64,000 nt of DNA, taken from positions 1-64,000 of the forward strand of contig MU404092.1 in the NCBI GenBank assembly GCA_022695795.1, written 5' to 3'. This DNA comes from Biscogniauxia marginata. Taxonomy: Eukaryota > Ascomycota > Sordariomycetes > Xylariales > Xylariaceae. Made by a program: the position numbers and the translations under genes. This document shows, one piece after another, positions 1 to 11,601 of this stretch; the first letter of the stretch is position 1, and each line of letters opens with the position of its first letter. The notes under the pieces were generated by a model. That model was not told where the DNA came from, did no database searches, and saw only the letters and a list, made by a program, of their open reading frames with translations.

Positions 1-1160
1 AAACACGAAAAGAAAACACGTAAAAACTAAAATTATAACAAAACGCACGGACCTTTTTACGTATTTCTTTATATATTTCACTTTTTTATTTTTTTTGAAT
101 TTTATTTTAGTTAAACTATATAGTTATATAACTAGAAAAAAAGATCCGAGATTTTTCCGATTTTTATAAGTAGAGTTATGAATTTTCGAAAAAGTCGATT
201 TTATATAGGAATCCATTTCGTCTGCGAGCTTGTTTCGTTCACTCGCTTGTGTGGTACGTTACATTTAATATTTATAAGTTAAATTATATAATATATAGAC
301 CTTTATCTTAGGTTTATAACTCTTATTATATAATTAATTTAGTTTTTATGTTATTTAATTATTTAAAATTATAAAAGCTTTTAATAAAATTATATTATTA
401 ATAAAAAATAAAAATAAAAATTTTTATATTAATTAAACTATTCGCTTTTTATATTAAATAATTATATAGTTTTTTATATAATAAACGTTATTATTTAAAT
501 AAAATATAAAAAAGTACCGTTACGAAGTAACGTGCTTAAAAAGAATAGTTATTTATATAAAAAATCATTGTTTTATATAATAATCGTTATATAAGGAAAT
601 AATCGTTGCTTATTAAACAACCGTTGCTTACTAAAAAACCGTTACCGAAAAAAAGCGTTACTTATTATTAAACCCTTCAACGCCGCCTTAACTAGGTTAG
701 AGATTTAAAGAGATAAGTAGTTTTTTTATTTTATTGAAAAGCACATAATTCAAATTATGAAATTACGGTCACAACTACGAATTATTAGGTTTTATATGTC
801 ACATTTTATTATTACGTTATTAGTTAGTTATATATACGTTAACGAATAATACGGTTTATTTAATATATTCGAGTTAAATTTAAAAACATTTTTAATAAGT
901 AACGATTATTTAATAAATACTAGTTATTTTTAAAAATAACCGTTATAACTTTTTATCTTTTCTCGTTATAATATATATATAATATTTAAATGTATTATAA
1001 TTATATATTTATTAAATTTTATTTTATTAATAATAAAAAGCTAGTTTTATATAATTATAACTTGTAATATTATAATAAAATTTAATATTATATATATTTT
1101 CATTTATCTTATAAGAATTACTCTTAATATATACTTAAGTCACATTATTACTTACCGGTT
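1..1160. repeat. AT-rich, RIP-like repeat-derived DNA
   Basis: This stretch is overwhelmingly A and T, with TA steps dominating and CA/TG steps scarce, while some CG steps survive (for example around 527-535). That pattern is what repeat-induced point mutation (C to T, mainly at CpA) leaves in filamentous ascomycetes. No ORF above noise is present. A slightly less AT-rich patch near 670-715 could be the remnant of a coding segment, but no family can be named. Composition returns to about 40-45% GC beyond roughly 1160. It is probably a dead transposon, but the element type is not visible. Confidence 0.65.
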
Positions 1161-2826
1161 TATACACTTAAAAGTTATTTACCGGGATGATCTATATTTT
1201 AAAGAGGTTAGAATCGGCAGTGGCATACCGCCAATTTCTTTGATAATATGCATTTTAGATAGAGAAGAAAATTGTTCGATTGTCATGTCTATTCCCTACA
1301 TAACTTACGGGTCTTGTAAATGTACAAGGGGGAAACTCTTACTCTACCGCCTAAGTATTTAGTCAAAGTAAAAAGCAGATGGCAGAATCAAGTTGCTAAT
1401 ACAAGGAAATGAGAGACTAAACATATATGATTATTATTTATAACAAGTATTAATAGGCGATTATAAAGCACTTACTAACCTTAGTTTAAAGACAATCTAC
1501 AGCCTTGTTATAATTATATTGGGAACTAGTATTATAAAGACCTTTAAATGAGATAATACTATCTTTGCCATCATTATACTCTTACGTTATCATTTCCATG
1601 TTTAATCTTGATCATTACTAGGTAGTGTTTTGGGCTGTAATTTCGCATCCTCCAAGTCATTGCCGATGTTAGTCACGGACTGCAATAAGACTCAGGGCGC
1701 GAAGGCTCGAGAAATCTCTGTATTACAATGAGAAAGAATTGCGTGAGGAAAGAAAGATTCCTCAGACTGATAACGAGCTACATACATTCTTTAAGTACCA
1801 AAACTAAGCCGTGGCAACGTAGTCAGTCATGGCAACGTATCCGAATAGCTTCACCACAGCAACCGCAATAGTGACCACTGTAGCAATGGCTGTGACAATG
1901 TTAAGGCATACTTTAGCACCACTCCTCTCTACTTCTCACCCGTACCTAGCTGTCCGCGTTGAGATAGATGCTTAGTGCTTGTATATTAACTAGTAAGTGC
2001 AAGGAAATAAAATAAAATAAAATTTACAGATGGTCTTAAGTAGGGTACTTAGATCACGTGCAATCCTCGTACTGTGTACCTCGGTTGTTGAGAAAGTTCA
2101 ACAGGCCGAAGACCGATGCCAGGATGCAGATGCCGCGCTACTCTACTTAATCGGGGTGATCAGCGCTCCCTCAGATGTACGACCGGCTTCATACTATCCA
2201 GGGAGGAGCATATACTCGTGTACCTCATCAGGATAGAGCTAGTTCTTCTGTATTATTACGACCGCGGTGCGTTCGAGCACTTCATGTATTTAGCTAAGCC
2301 AGAAGAGAGAATTCACTCGAGTTGGTCATTAAAGTGAACCACGCAGCTATCATCAATGCAGCCACCAAAGCCTGCAAAGAAATACACAGCCTGCGTATCC
2401 TTCCGGGCGTCGCAAAGCTTTATTAAACGGTATACGATATACATAGTAGCTACCTGATGGTCGTGAATTTTAAACAGGCAGGCTTTTCCGGTCACCAGCT
2501 GCTAAGAGTGATTGTATAATACTTATAATGGGAATAGCCGGTGCCAATTGAAAACACGGGGGACTTCAAATACTTCTATACTCTTACATACCTCCTATGT
2601 ACAATACCCACCCCGTACATACCCGGCAATTCCGGATTTCAAATCTTTATAGCCCAAAATGTTGTAAAGGAGATGTGATAGGTCAATGCGGGGTAATTTA
2701 TTATATATATATCGTACCTTACGGCTCTCTAGGAAGAGGCCGTACGCATACACTCTCCCCTTATCTCCGTCTATTCAAATTCTATACAGATCAAATTGAA
2801 GTAATTTACGTATAAACAACTCCAAA
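1161..2826. other. intergenic, no gene recognised
   Basis: About 1.7 kb of ordinary-composition DNA between the AT-rich island and the MetE-like gene. Only short overlapping ORFs of 60-73 codons occur and none resembles a known protein. The last 130 bases contain an alternating TA run at 2701-2712, a possible TATA element for the gene starting at 2827. Confidence 0.5.
2701..2712 (+). promoter_or_regulatory. possible TATA element upstream of the MetE-like gene
   Basis: An uninterrupted TATATATATAT tract lies about 115 bases before the ATG at 2827. Distance and composition suit a fungal core promoter, but alternating TA runs are common in this DNA, so this is only a suggestion. Confidence 0.25.
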
Positions 2827-4029
2827 ATGGCACCACCCTTCAGAGCAGATCATATTGGATCGCTGCTACGGCCCCACGAGCTCTTGGACGCCCGCTCAGG
2901 ACTATCATCACCATCTCAGATGTACTCGCTTGAAGTCCCACCATCAGTCAAGGAAGCAGAAGCCCAAGCAATCAGAGACGTCGTCCAGGTTCAGCTGCAG
3001 AAAGGAATTAGGCCTATTACGGATGGCGAGTACGCTAGACACATCTACTACGAGGGATTTTTTGAGAAGCTGTCGGGTTTCGAAGTCCGGCCTAGTCTCC
3101 CAATTCCGGACGCTTTTCGTACCGACTTTCCAACGACCACGGGGCTCGCTAGAATGGGAGCGAAAACCCGGGCAGCTGTCGTGTGTACGGGCAAGATTCA
3201 GTACAAGGAATCCCCCTATCTCGCAGAATGGCTTGCACTTCGCGAAAACCTCCCTGAGGAATTATGGCGCGAGGCCAAGTTAACGATACCGTCGCCGAAC
3301 TATCAACACATCCAACTGAAGCCCGGTACAGCCTGGACTAAGGAGTCAGGTTATACTTCAGAAGAGGAATACTTCAGCGACCTTGCAAAATGCTATGCGG
3401 CCGAGCTCCAAACCCTCTATGATGCGGGGCTCCGCAACATCCAGGTCGACGATCCGCATCTGACGTATTTCTGCTCCTCTCAATTCGTTGAGGGCTGCCA
3501 CAAAGACGGCACAGATACAAATAGTCTCTTAGATCTATACACGCGCGCCCACAATAAAGTGCTTGCAAACAAGCCCGAGGGCTTGCATGTCGGTATGCAC
3601 CTATGTCGCGGCAATATGGCCGGCTCAACACATTGGGTTTCCGGTTCATATGAGAGGATTGCCTATAAGCTATTCAACGAGACCGCTTATCAGACATATT
3701 ATCTCGAATTCGATGACCTAGAGCGGGCGGGTGGGTTCGAGCCGCTTCGGTTTCTACCGAAAGGCAAGAATGTCGTGTTAGGGCTAGTCACGTCGAAAAA
3801 GATTGAGTTAGAAGATCCGGAGACTATAAAAGAGAGGATCCATGCCGCCGCGGCAGTTATCGCCAAGTCCCAGAAGGTGAGTGTAGAAGTGGCCCTTGAT
3901 TGTCTTGCCCTGAGCCCACAGTGCGGTTTCAGCAGCAGCAGTTTGGCTGGTGGCAAAGATATGACTATGGAACGCATGTGGGAAAAGCTGCTGTTGGTGA
4001 AAAGCATTTCAAACGAAGTCTGGAAGTGA
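2827..4029 (+). CDS. MetE/UROD-superfamily zinc enzyme (cobalamin-independent methionine synthase C-terminal domain-like)
   Basis: Intronless ORF of 400 residues. The start has a good context (CCAAAATGGC). It is a stand-alone relative of the catalytic C-terminal barrel of cobalamin-independent methionine synthase. The N-terminus has the family opening (AxHIGSLLRP). Four residues match the zinc ligands of MetE: His258 and Cys260 in a HLCRGN motif, Glu294 in YLEFDD, and Cys366 in SPQCGFSSS. All are intact, so a thiol methyltransferase or related reaction is chemically plausible. True fungal Met6 is about 765 residues with two barrels, so this is not the housekeeping methionine synthase. Such short paralogs are common in fungi and their substrates are mostly unknown. 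It stands alone, with 1.5 kb of gene-free DNA downstream and AT-rich DNA upstream. Family assignment is confident; substrate is not. Confidence 0.85.
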   Translation: MAPPFRADHIGSLLRPHELLDARSGLSSPSQMYSLEVPPSVKEAEAQAIRDVVQVQLQKGIRPITDGEYARHIYYEGFFEKLSGFEVRPSLPIPDAFRTDFPTTTGLARMGAKTRAAVVCTGKIQYKESPYLAEWLALRENLPEELWREAKLTIPSPNYQHIQLKPGTAWTKESGYTSEEEYFSDLAKCYAAELQTLYDAGLRNIQVDDPHLTYFCSSQFVEGCHKDGTDTNSLLDLYTRAHNKVLANKPEGLHVGMHLCRGNMAGSTHWVSGSYERIAYKLFNETAYQTYYLEFDDLERAGGFEPLRFLPKGKNVVLGLVTSKKIELEDPETIKERIHAAAAVIAKSQKVSVEVALDCLALSPQCGFSSSSLAGGKDMTMERMWEKLLLVKSISNEVWK

Positions 4030-5560
4030 GCGTGCTTCTGTGGAGGTAGAATATGTGATACTGAAGTCTCTACTAGTGGTACTCCTAGCTTGAGCAACCT
4101 CATGGACAAAGTCTCTCGCGACAAGTACTCGGACAAGGAAATATCATGTAACTAAGCTATCAAGGGACTATGTAGTTCTTTAATTGAAATAATCAGCATT
4201 TATCCTATTTAATAATTTCTTATAGAGAAATAAGGAGCATACATGGGATAGGGCTGTGGAAATTTCATATGAAAATTTATATACAATTTTTCCTACGTAC
4301 CTGGACCCAACTTTGTATGTACATCATATTAGGTAGCAACTAATTTCAAAGGCCCCGAACAGAGTCCTACTGGTTACTATGGCCATGGAAAGGGGTTAGT
4401 AAGGCGAAACTCAAACTTTAGTGAAGACACGCATCGAAAGAGACTCAATTATAAATTGAAAGTAAATTTGCTTTGGGGGGTAAGAAGAAGCATCCAGCCC
4501 CTAAACGAGAGCCCTCTTGCACGGGTTTCCAATAGTCTAAGCCATACTGCTTTCATCTAATATCAATAAAGTTATTAACTATTGTGACCTAAACTTTAGG
4601 TTGATGCAAGCAACCTTTGATCAAGTGCTTGGTGATGTCAGTTCGACGCAGGGAAAGTTGTTTGTAACGCAAACCCAAGTCATCTAGGTTAATCAATTAC
4701 GTTCATAAGAAAAGCCTCAGTACAGCCTTTACTTTAATAGTGTAATATGCTACCACCGAAAGCTTATGCCAATCCCGACAACCCTTGAGTTCGTTGCAAG
4801 AGTGCCTGGCTCGATTTCATAATTTATTAGCAGACATTCTTGGTTTCGCAAGTCCATTCATTAAGTTCTAGCTTAAAGGAATACTGTTTAAAGGCGCACG
4901 TCTTAGAGGCTCTGCTATTCTGCCTTCAAATTTAGACAGCACATCTGAAAAATAGTATTTAAGCTGATAAGTTATATAATGATTACGAAAACTTTTATTT
5001 TGGCTTTTCTCTGATAACGATAATCGTACACACCTCGAGGGCCTAGCATGCAGGTAGTCCGAATACGGTACCTATTCCCGATACTCACCGAAATGTTGGC
5101 CAAGACGATACAGGACTGAGTAGCCAATCGAACGTGAGTGCTCCGGCAAGTCCAGCCTATTAGAAGTTGTGAATCTGAAATGTTTAGCGCGCCCATGGAG
5201 TCGAGGACCACCCCGTTAGACCTGTGCCGTACTCACAGCGTCGTTAGAATTTATCTTCATGCGAGATAGGAACTGATTCTGCATGCTGATTTTTTCCTAG
5301 GTCCACATTCTGTCCCGCTGAATATGGGGAAAGGATGGAAGAGGGGGGAGCATCGATATGTGGGCAGGACGTAATTTTCACCGCACGACTAAAACACAAA
5401 AAGCACGCCTTTCAAACCTTCAGAAGTCAACACGGGTTGGTGCCGATATTCTCTGTAAATTTTCACTTCAGATAAATTATTTTGTCCATTGTGTTAATTC
5501 ATACCATATATTCAAATATAGAGCTGTTATTTGACATAAGTGTTACATCGAGTTATCGCT
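4030..5560. other. intergenic, no gene recognised
   Basis: About 1.5 kb between the MetE-like gene and the sugar transporter. Only one short unrecognised ORF occurs (minus, 4972-5211). The last few hundred bases should include the transporter promoter; no specific binding site stands out. Confidence 0.45.
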
Positions 5561-7256
5561 ATGTTACTAAGTAGGATCAAAGGCGTGCCACTCTGGCTGA
5601 GCGCATCAGTCATTTCGGCCTGTAACGCCATGGTTTTCGGGTTGGTCCTATCAAGAATCTCATATCCCTGAGCCAGAATAGAAACTCACAGTTCCCAGCC
5701 TCGACACGGGCACTATCGGCTCTGTAACTACCATGTCTTCGTTCAGGGCAACCTTCGGCGAACTATCACCTACTCTTCACGGACTAGTAGTGTCTTCTAT
5801 TCTACTTCCCGGCGCCGTCACGGCCCTCGTAACAGGCATCCTAGCCGACCGTTACGGCCGAACGCGCATGATCGCAATCGGTTCATTAATCTTCGGCGTC
5901 GGTGCGACGCTCGAGACCGCCGCCTCCTGGCTGGCCATGTTCATCGTGGGACGCTTACTGAAAGGAGTGGGAGAGGGCCTCTTTCTCAGCACGGTGTACG
6001 TCCACGTGTGCGAGATCTCTCCGGCGCGTATCCGCGGTGTTATGGCGTCCATCGTGCAGTTTCTCATCACGCTGGGGATCGTCACGGGGTTTTTCATGTG
6101 CTACGGCACGTCGCGGCTTCAGGGGTCGCTCTCCTGGAGGCTCCCACTCGCCATACAGGCTTCCATTGCCTTCGCCAACAGCGCGGCCTGCTCACTTCTG
6201 CCCCAGAGTCCGCGCTGGCTGCAGGCCCGGGGTCGCCCTGAAGACGCCAGGAAGATCATCGACCAGCTGGGTCTTGACGAGGTGGAAAAGGGGGAGCTAT
6301 TATCACAGGCAGACTCGACACTGGCTCATTCGCCTAACGTGCCGTTTTTGCAGAGCCTGAGGGAGACCGCCCACGAGTTCAGGGAAGCCTTTTCTGCTCC
6401 GTTTCGGGGTCGGACGATTTTCGGCTGCTTTCTCCTGGGTATGCAGCAATTCAGCGGTATTGACGGAGTTCTGTGCGTACTGCCCCCAACATATCTTACA
6501 GGAGGAAATGCTAATACAATGAATCTAGATATTACGCCCCCATCCTCCTTCAACAAGCCGGAATAGCGTCCGAGAACGCTACCTTCTTGGCATCTGGGGT
6601 TAGTGCATTGGTCATTATGGTCACGACGATCCCGGCCACGTTGTTCGCCGATGCTTGGGGCAGGAAGACATCGACTCTTGTCGGTGGAGTGTTGATATCC
6701 ATATTGATGCTTGTCATGGGCTCCCTATACGCAGCGGGCGAAGTACATGCCAACGAGGGCGCCGCGCGCTGGGTGGTGATTGTGTGCATATACCTATTTG
6801 CCGGCGTCTATAGCGCCACTTGGGCAATCGGGTTCCGAGCCTTCTTGATTGAGAGTCTCCCCAGAAAAACGAGAAGCAGTGCGGCGAGTCTGGCTCAGAG
6901 CAGCAACTGGGTAAGTAAAATCATGACTCATTATCAATTAGGGGCGCCCCCCCCCCCAGTTACCACGAAATGCAACATGATAGAGCTAACTCGGATGTAT
7001 ATAGCTGGCTAACTTTATCGTCGCCCTTACTACTCCAGTGTTCATCGCCAGTTCATCATTCGGTGCCTACTACTTCTTCGCTTTCTGTACCATGTTCTGC
7101 ACTCTAGTATCCGCAGTATTCATGTTTGAGACCAAGGGCCGAACTCTGGAGAGCATCGAAAAGAGGTATTCCGAAAAACAGGCGAAGAGCACGAGTAGAT
7201 GGAGGTTATGTTCCCAGGGGTTCAGGATGCGGAGGATCGAGGCGAACAGCACATGA
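5561..7256 (+). CDS. MFS sugar transporter (sugar porter family)
   Basis: Plasma-membrane hexose/pentose-type proton symporter by family. Model: exons 5561-5640, 5699-6472, 6529-6910 and 7005-7256, total 1488 nt, 495 residues. The introns (58, 56 and 94 bp) have donors GTTGGT, GTGCGT and GTAAGT; the second has a textbook TGCTAATAC branch site and the third GAGCTAAC. Sugar-porter signatures appear in order: GLDTGTIG at 27-34 after TM1, DRYGR at 77-81, GRLLKGVGEG at 111-120, PQSPRWL at 195-201, QQFSGIDG at 276-283, and FETKGRTLE at 453-461. The first exon is not obvious from the main ORF; it was added because it supplies TM1 and joins in frame at a Gly codon. The sugar cannot be read from sequence. 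The nearest intact gene downstream is ladA, about 4.3 kb away, so a pentose or pentitol role is possible but unproven. Confidence 0.85.
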
Positions 7257-9678
7257 TACAACTTATATATAATACCAGCGCCGGATCCTACTTACGAAAA
7301 AAGGGCCTAGGCTAAGAACAACTTGTCAGTTGTCAAGGTTACGGTGTCAACATCCCTTAACATATATTGAGACCTTTGAGAAGTTGGCTATTAAAGTATT
7401 CACATGATATATTTATTAAAATTGATATGAATTATTTGCTTAGACTTTATGTAGTATCTTACCCCTTGGGTCTTTTGCTTATCGTAGCCAATAGTGAACA
7501 TACCACCAAGGTGAATATTAAACTTCGGTAAGATACTTTCATGTATGCAACTATGAACTAGTACACATATCTTCAGCCTTCTAAGTCTTTGCCAAGTCTA
7601 TTGGTGCTTTTATCGAAATGTATGCAGCATCGATCTGTACATAATATCTGCTACAAGTTCAGTCCCCGTCACTGTCCCCTGTAGACTTCATCCGATCACT
7701 ATGTAGCCCCAATCCTTTATCCATGAAGCATTCTCTGATATCCTCTGTCTCTGAACAATGTAGTTGTTTCAATATTGTTATCGGCCCTTTGAGCACCAGG
7801 TGTCTACTAGCGTGTCAGTATGAGGGCAAACCAGGCCGCGGATGACTCAGTTATCATGGGTCGCTTTTCAATCGGCTATTGTCAGCCGTTAATACATAGA
7901 AATCTGTAACAAACAACTTACTTCAACACGCATTGGTCCGCCTTCCATTATCAATAGGTCTCCAGGTTGTTGAGACCTCCTGAAATACTCTAGAGAGAAA
8001 ATGTGGACGGATATGTACCTGGCGTTGCTGTTGTATCGTGGACATGGATACGATGGAGCTTTTTCTCTATGGATGATTATATTTGCAGTTTTACGTGTTA
8101 ACTGGGTGTTGTGACGGGATATGTGACGGCGAGCTGCCCGCGCAATATATGGTATGATGGCTATTCTAATCGTAAGGAAAAGGCCAATGATACCCACAAT
8201 AGATGGCTTCGCCAGCGTCATCTTCTAGCAAGAACATTGCAGATAGCTGAATGGGAAAAAGGATATGGTAATTTGTGAGTCTCTATATTTAGTTTGTTTC
8301 GTTAGTTATGAGGTTTATAGTAGACTTTCCATGAACAGTACAACTCATCATAGAAGAGATACGATATCTCGATATCTGTGATAGTGTCTACGTATAGGGA
8401 AGGTCTCTAATAAGAAAGTATTGCTCGTTAGTGAATGAACGGGTTAGTTTATGATAGAAGCTATATTGCTACCGTCCTTGGCAAGAAATTGGACAGTCCT
8501 GTCGCAGAGATTGTGCCTAAACGATTCTAATTTCAGTATATAGAAATACCCGGGAGGCTCTGTTGTGATAATAATATTTTGGACAATTCTTGGTTCGAGA
8601 CACACAGAAGTGACACTGCGCCCCAATCAATAGCTAGACCTGCTTCAGATAGGTTAAACGTCGAGGATGTAGATTATGTGGAGATGAGACAAAGATATGA
8701 GGATAATATCAAGTGTATTAGTTCAAGGTAAGTCTAGGTAGATGGGCGAAGCCCATTTATATATATAGATACAGGAGACCAGGGCTCGTATACCCCCATA
8801 TGTCAACATATCATGCCCAATCTTGGTAAATACAACCAGAATTTGGACATGCACTCCGGTCAAGCCAGAAAGGCCAACTTAGATTAAGCAGATGCATGAT
8901 ATATCGTCACAATAGACCATAGTGGTTGCGCATATATGCTGTGTCACTAGAAAACGGACAGAGTGTAGTTCTAAATGAGGCGTGTCTTATACCCCCCCTT
9001 TCAGGGGAGCGATGGCGAATAGGAGAGCACGACGATATTCCCCTCCCAGATTTTGGACAGAACGCTAAGCATTGCAGTTTGGTGGAGATTACCTCTACTA
9101 CGCCACCCTTTTCACAGCTTACTTAGGTTGGTGTATAGCTAGGACCATAAAAGCTTTAATGTTCCTTTCCCCTGTTTGCAATTGGAAACTTCATTCATAT
9201 ACAAGTTGTCCTCATCCTTAAAATTTACATTAATCAGTATTTTCTATAACATCAAATAATATCCGCTTTTTTGACCTCCTATTAATCGTAGCATCTACCA
9301 AGCGTTCCTTTTCCAACTCTGAATAGAACATATGGACTCAACACAAGTCGACGTTTCGAAAAAGTCTCTACAAGGTATGGATGAGAGATCCCAAGGAGGT
9401 GAATCCTTGTCTTGACGGTGGCCTTAGGACTAGTGCCAAAGCTCTCGAGTCCCGAATTGCAAAGAAAATATAACTTAATAAACCGTCGAAGCCCTCTTCC
9501 ACTTTCAATAGGAGTCACTGTGCGAACCTCCTCTCCGATAAGATATCCTACACCGCCTCCATTATCAATACACACAAGTAACTTGTCTGCCATTCTCGAT
9601 AACATCCACATCACACCAGACACTAGAAACATCTAATCAACGGCTTGTCTACCGGAAATTACGAGATTAAAAAAAAGG
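7257..9678. other. intergenic with weak coding-like fragments
   Basis: About 2.4 kb without a convincing gene. Three open stretches look somewhat protein-like: minus 7889-8221 (ATG start, 110 codons, hydrophobic N-terminus), plus 8926-9126 (no ATG) and minus 9282-9632 (ATG start, 116 codons). None is recognised. The 8926-9126 fragment lies upstream of, and on the same strand as, the ankyrin pseudogene at 9679 and might be its decayed 5' part, but this is only inference from position. Confidence 0.35.
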
Positions 9679-10559
9679 AAGGATCCCTAGTCGATCTATA
9701 CGATCAAGAGAGCCTACCAACACATTTGTCATTTGCGTGTGCCACTACTAGAACAAAGTTATTATTGGAACTCCGAGCTTATTGGTCGACTTACTCCGTA
9801 CAGCATCAAACACTCAAATGATTTAACGAGGGTTGGTACTTATCTCTCGGCGAAACAAGGCAGAAACGCTCTTTTCGCATATCTAGAAGCACGGCCACTA
9901 CAGTATGGGATTCAGAGGGAATACATCTTAGAGCTTGTCCTCGCCAAACAGTTCATGAGGGGTTGACACAACATTGACACCGAAGTCGTCCGAGGCTTAA
10001 TGGACTTGGGGTAGACATTATGATACCACAATTAAGATCTAATCCGTCAGTCTTTTCGTATCAACCTGTGCATTAAATCAATATGTACGACTCCAATGAT
10101 TATGATATTTTCATCATGAGCCAACTCCTGTCAGGAATCTTTATAGACAAGACGATGCTAGGTGCTGCCATCGTAACACAAAGGATAAGCACACTATAAG
10201 TCCTAACTAAGAATAAAGCCAACGTAAAAAGCCAAGATGTCTTAACACTTAGAACAGCTACTCATTTAAATAATTATGGGGGCTGTTGTGTGGTTGCTAG
10301 GAGCTGGTGTAAATATCAACAAGCCAAATCCCTACAAATATAGGGTTACTAAGCGTGCTCGCATTTACAATTCAAGATGGAGCTGGGATGGGATAGCCTC
10401 AGAAGTTTCCGCCCGGTACTACTGTTAATTGATGAGACATGGACGCGACGCATTGTACGAAATGCCTGGGTTCTTGTTGCGTCTAGTGACGGCAAGAGGC
10501 TCCGTATCGTCACCATCACAAGATCAAACCAGATCTTAATTAGAGGACATATAATTTAG
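9679..10559 (+). pseudogene. decayed ankyrin-repeat protein gene
   Basis: Several plus-strand fragments in different frames resemble pieces of one fungal ankyrin-type protein. From about 9682 to 9965, roughly 90 codons read through segments such as VGTYLSAKQGRNALFAYLEA and YILELVLAKQFMRG, then hit a TGA. Just beyond it, EVVRGLMDLG followed in another frame by VDIM is the end of an ankyrin helix plus turn. At 10276-10380, GAVVWLLGAGVNINKPNP has the LLxAGxNIN ankyrin signature. A last piece runs 10377-10559. Stops and frame changes between pieces mean no intact product. Large Clr5/ankyrin families of this style are common in Sordariomycetes; that attribution is from memory. Boundaries are approximate. 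Confidence 0.5.
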
Positions 10560-11601
10560 AAAGACCTCGTTACTTACATATGAAGACAACCAAGCCTGTA
10601 CTATTCGCTTCCTAGATACGGTCGCGCGAATGAGAGGCTACGGCGATTCACAGTATAATGTCGGCCTAGTTGCTCACGATGTTGTTTCTCATCCCGTGCG
10701 TACATGTTAGGTAAACACCGAACTCCAACTCTAAGCAAGGAGTTAGTTATTAGATACAATAGATATACGCAAAATATGTTCTCCAAGTTTTTCTTGTGTG
10801 GACGACCTTCTACAATCTGTAGTAATATAGACTAGGTACTTAGGTAATGAAACATATTCACTTTGTACCTAAGTATACGGAGTAAAGCAATATCCATAAA
10901 AAGGGGAGACCCTGAAAACCTACCTAGGTAGGTATACGCAAGCGCCGCTTATAAACCCCGGACCGAGACCCGGCGCTAAATCCTCCGCTAGGATGCGTGC
11001 GGACTAAGCTCTTCTCTTTTACCTTAGGTAACCACCCAGTGTAGAAGCCGGCGGATCTCCACCACGATAACGTTTTATTTGGAGACCTCTCCTCTCTCGA
11101 CAGCGTCCTTGCCGCGACGCGAGAGTATCAATTGGTGCGGCAAATGGGTTAGCGCCCTCCACCGGCACCCCATACCCCGTCAATCGGACTTAAAGCGTCC
11201 GAACGTCAAATCTCTCGCCTCCCCATCCCCAACCGTGGCGGGCACCCCACATTCGCTCGCACAAGGGACGAGAACTAGGTAGGTATCTCGTGAAGCGACT
11301 GGTTATTGGCCTGCGCGCCAGCAGACAAGAAAACCCGGTTCAGGAAAATTTCGTGTCAGCTGGCCGAAGTGCATGAATGGGCCAGGACGATAAATGGCCC
11401 AGAAGAGAGGGCGAGCGTGGTCCAACGCCTTGGGCCGTCTTTAGGTCCAAGGGATCGTGACCTAATATAATGGGTAGTGCCCCTCTTCTGCGTTGTTCCC
11501 CTCCTGTTACTTAGGTGGAATTTTTTTTCTTTCTGCACTTCATCCTTCCCGCGCCGTTTCCTGTGCCCGCCCTTCACTCTACTATCACCCCCTCGCCAAA
11601 C
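10560..11601. promoter_or_regulatory. upstream region of ladA
   Basis: About 1 kb between the ankyrin remnant and ladA. It contains a cluster of TAGGTA/CCTA tetranucleotide repeats (about 10835-10940 and 11272-11286) like those found in many intergenic regions of this window. A pyrimidine-rich tract at about 11515-11590, directly before the ATG at 11602, is typical of fungal promoters and 5' leaders. No consensus XlnR/Ara-type GGCTAA site was picked out with confidence. Confidence 0.35.
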
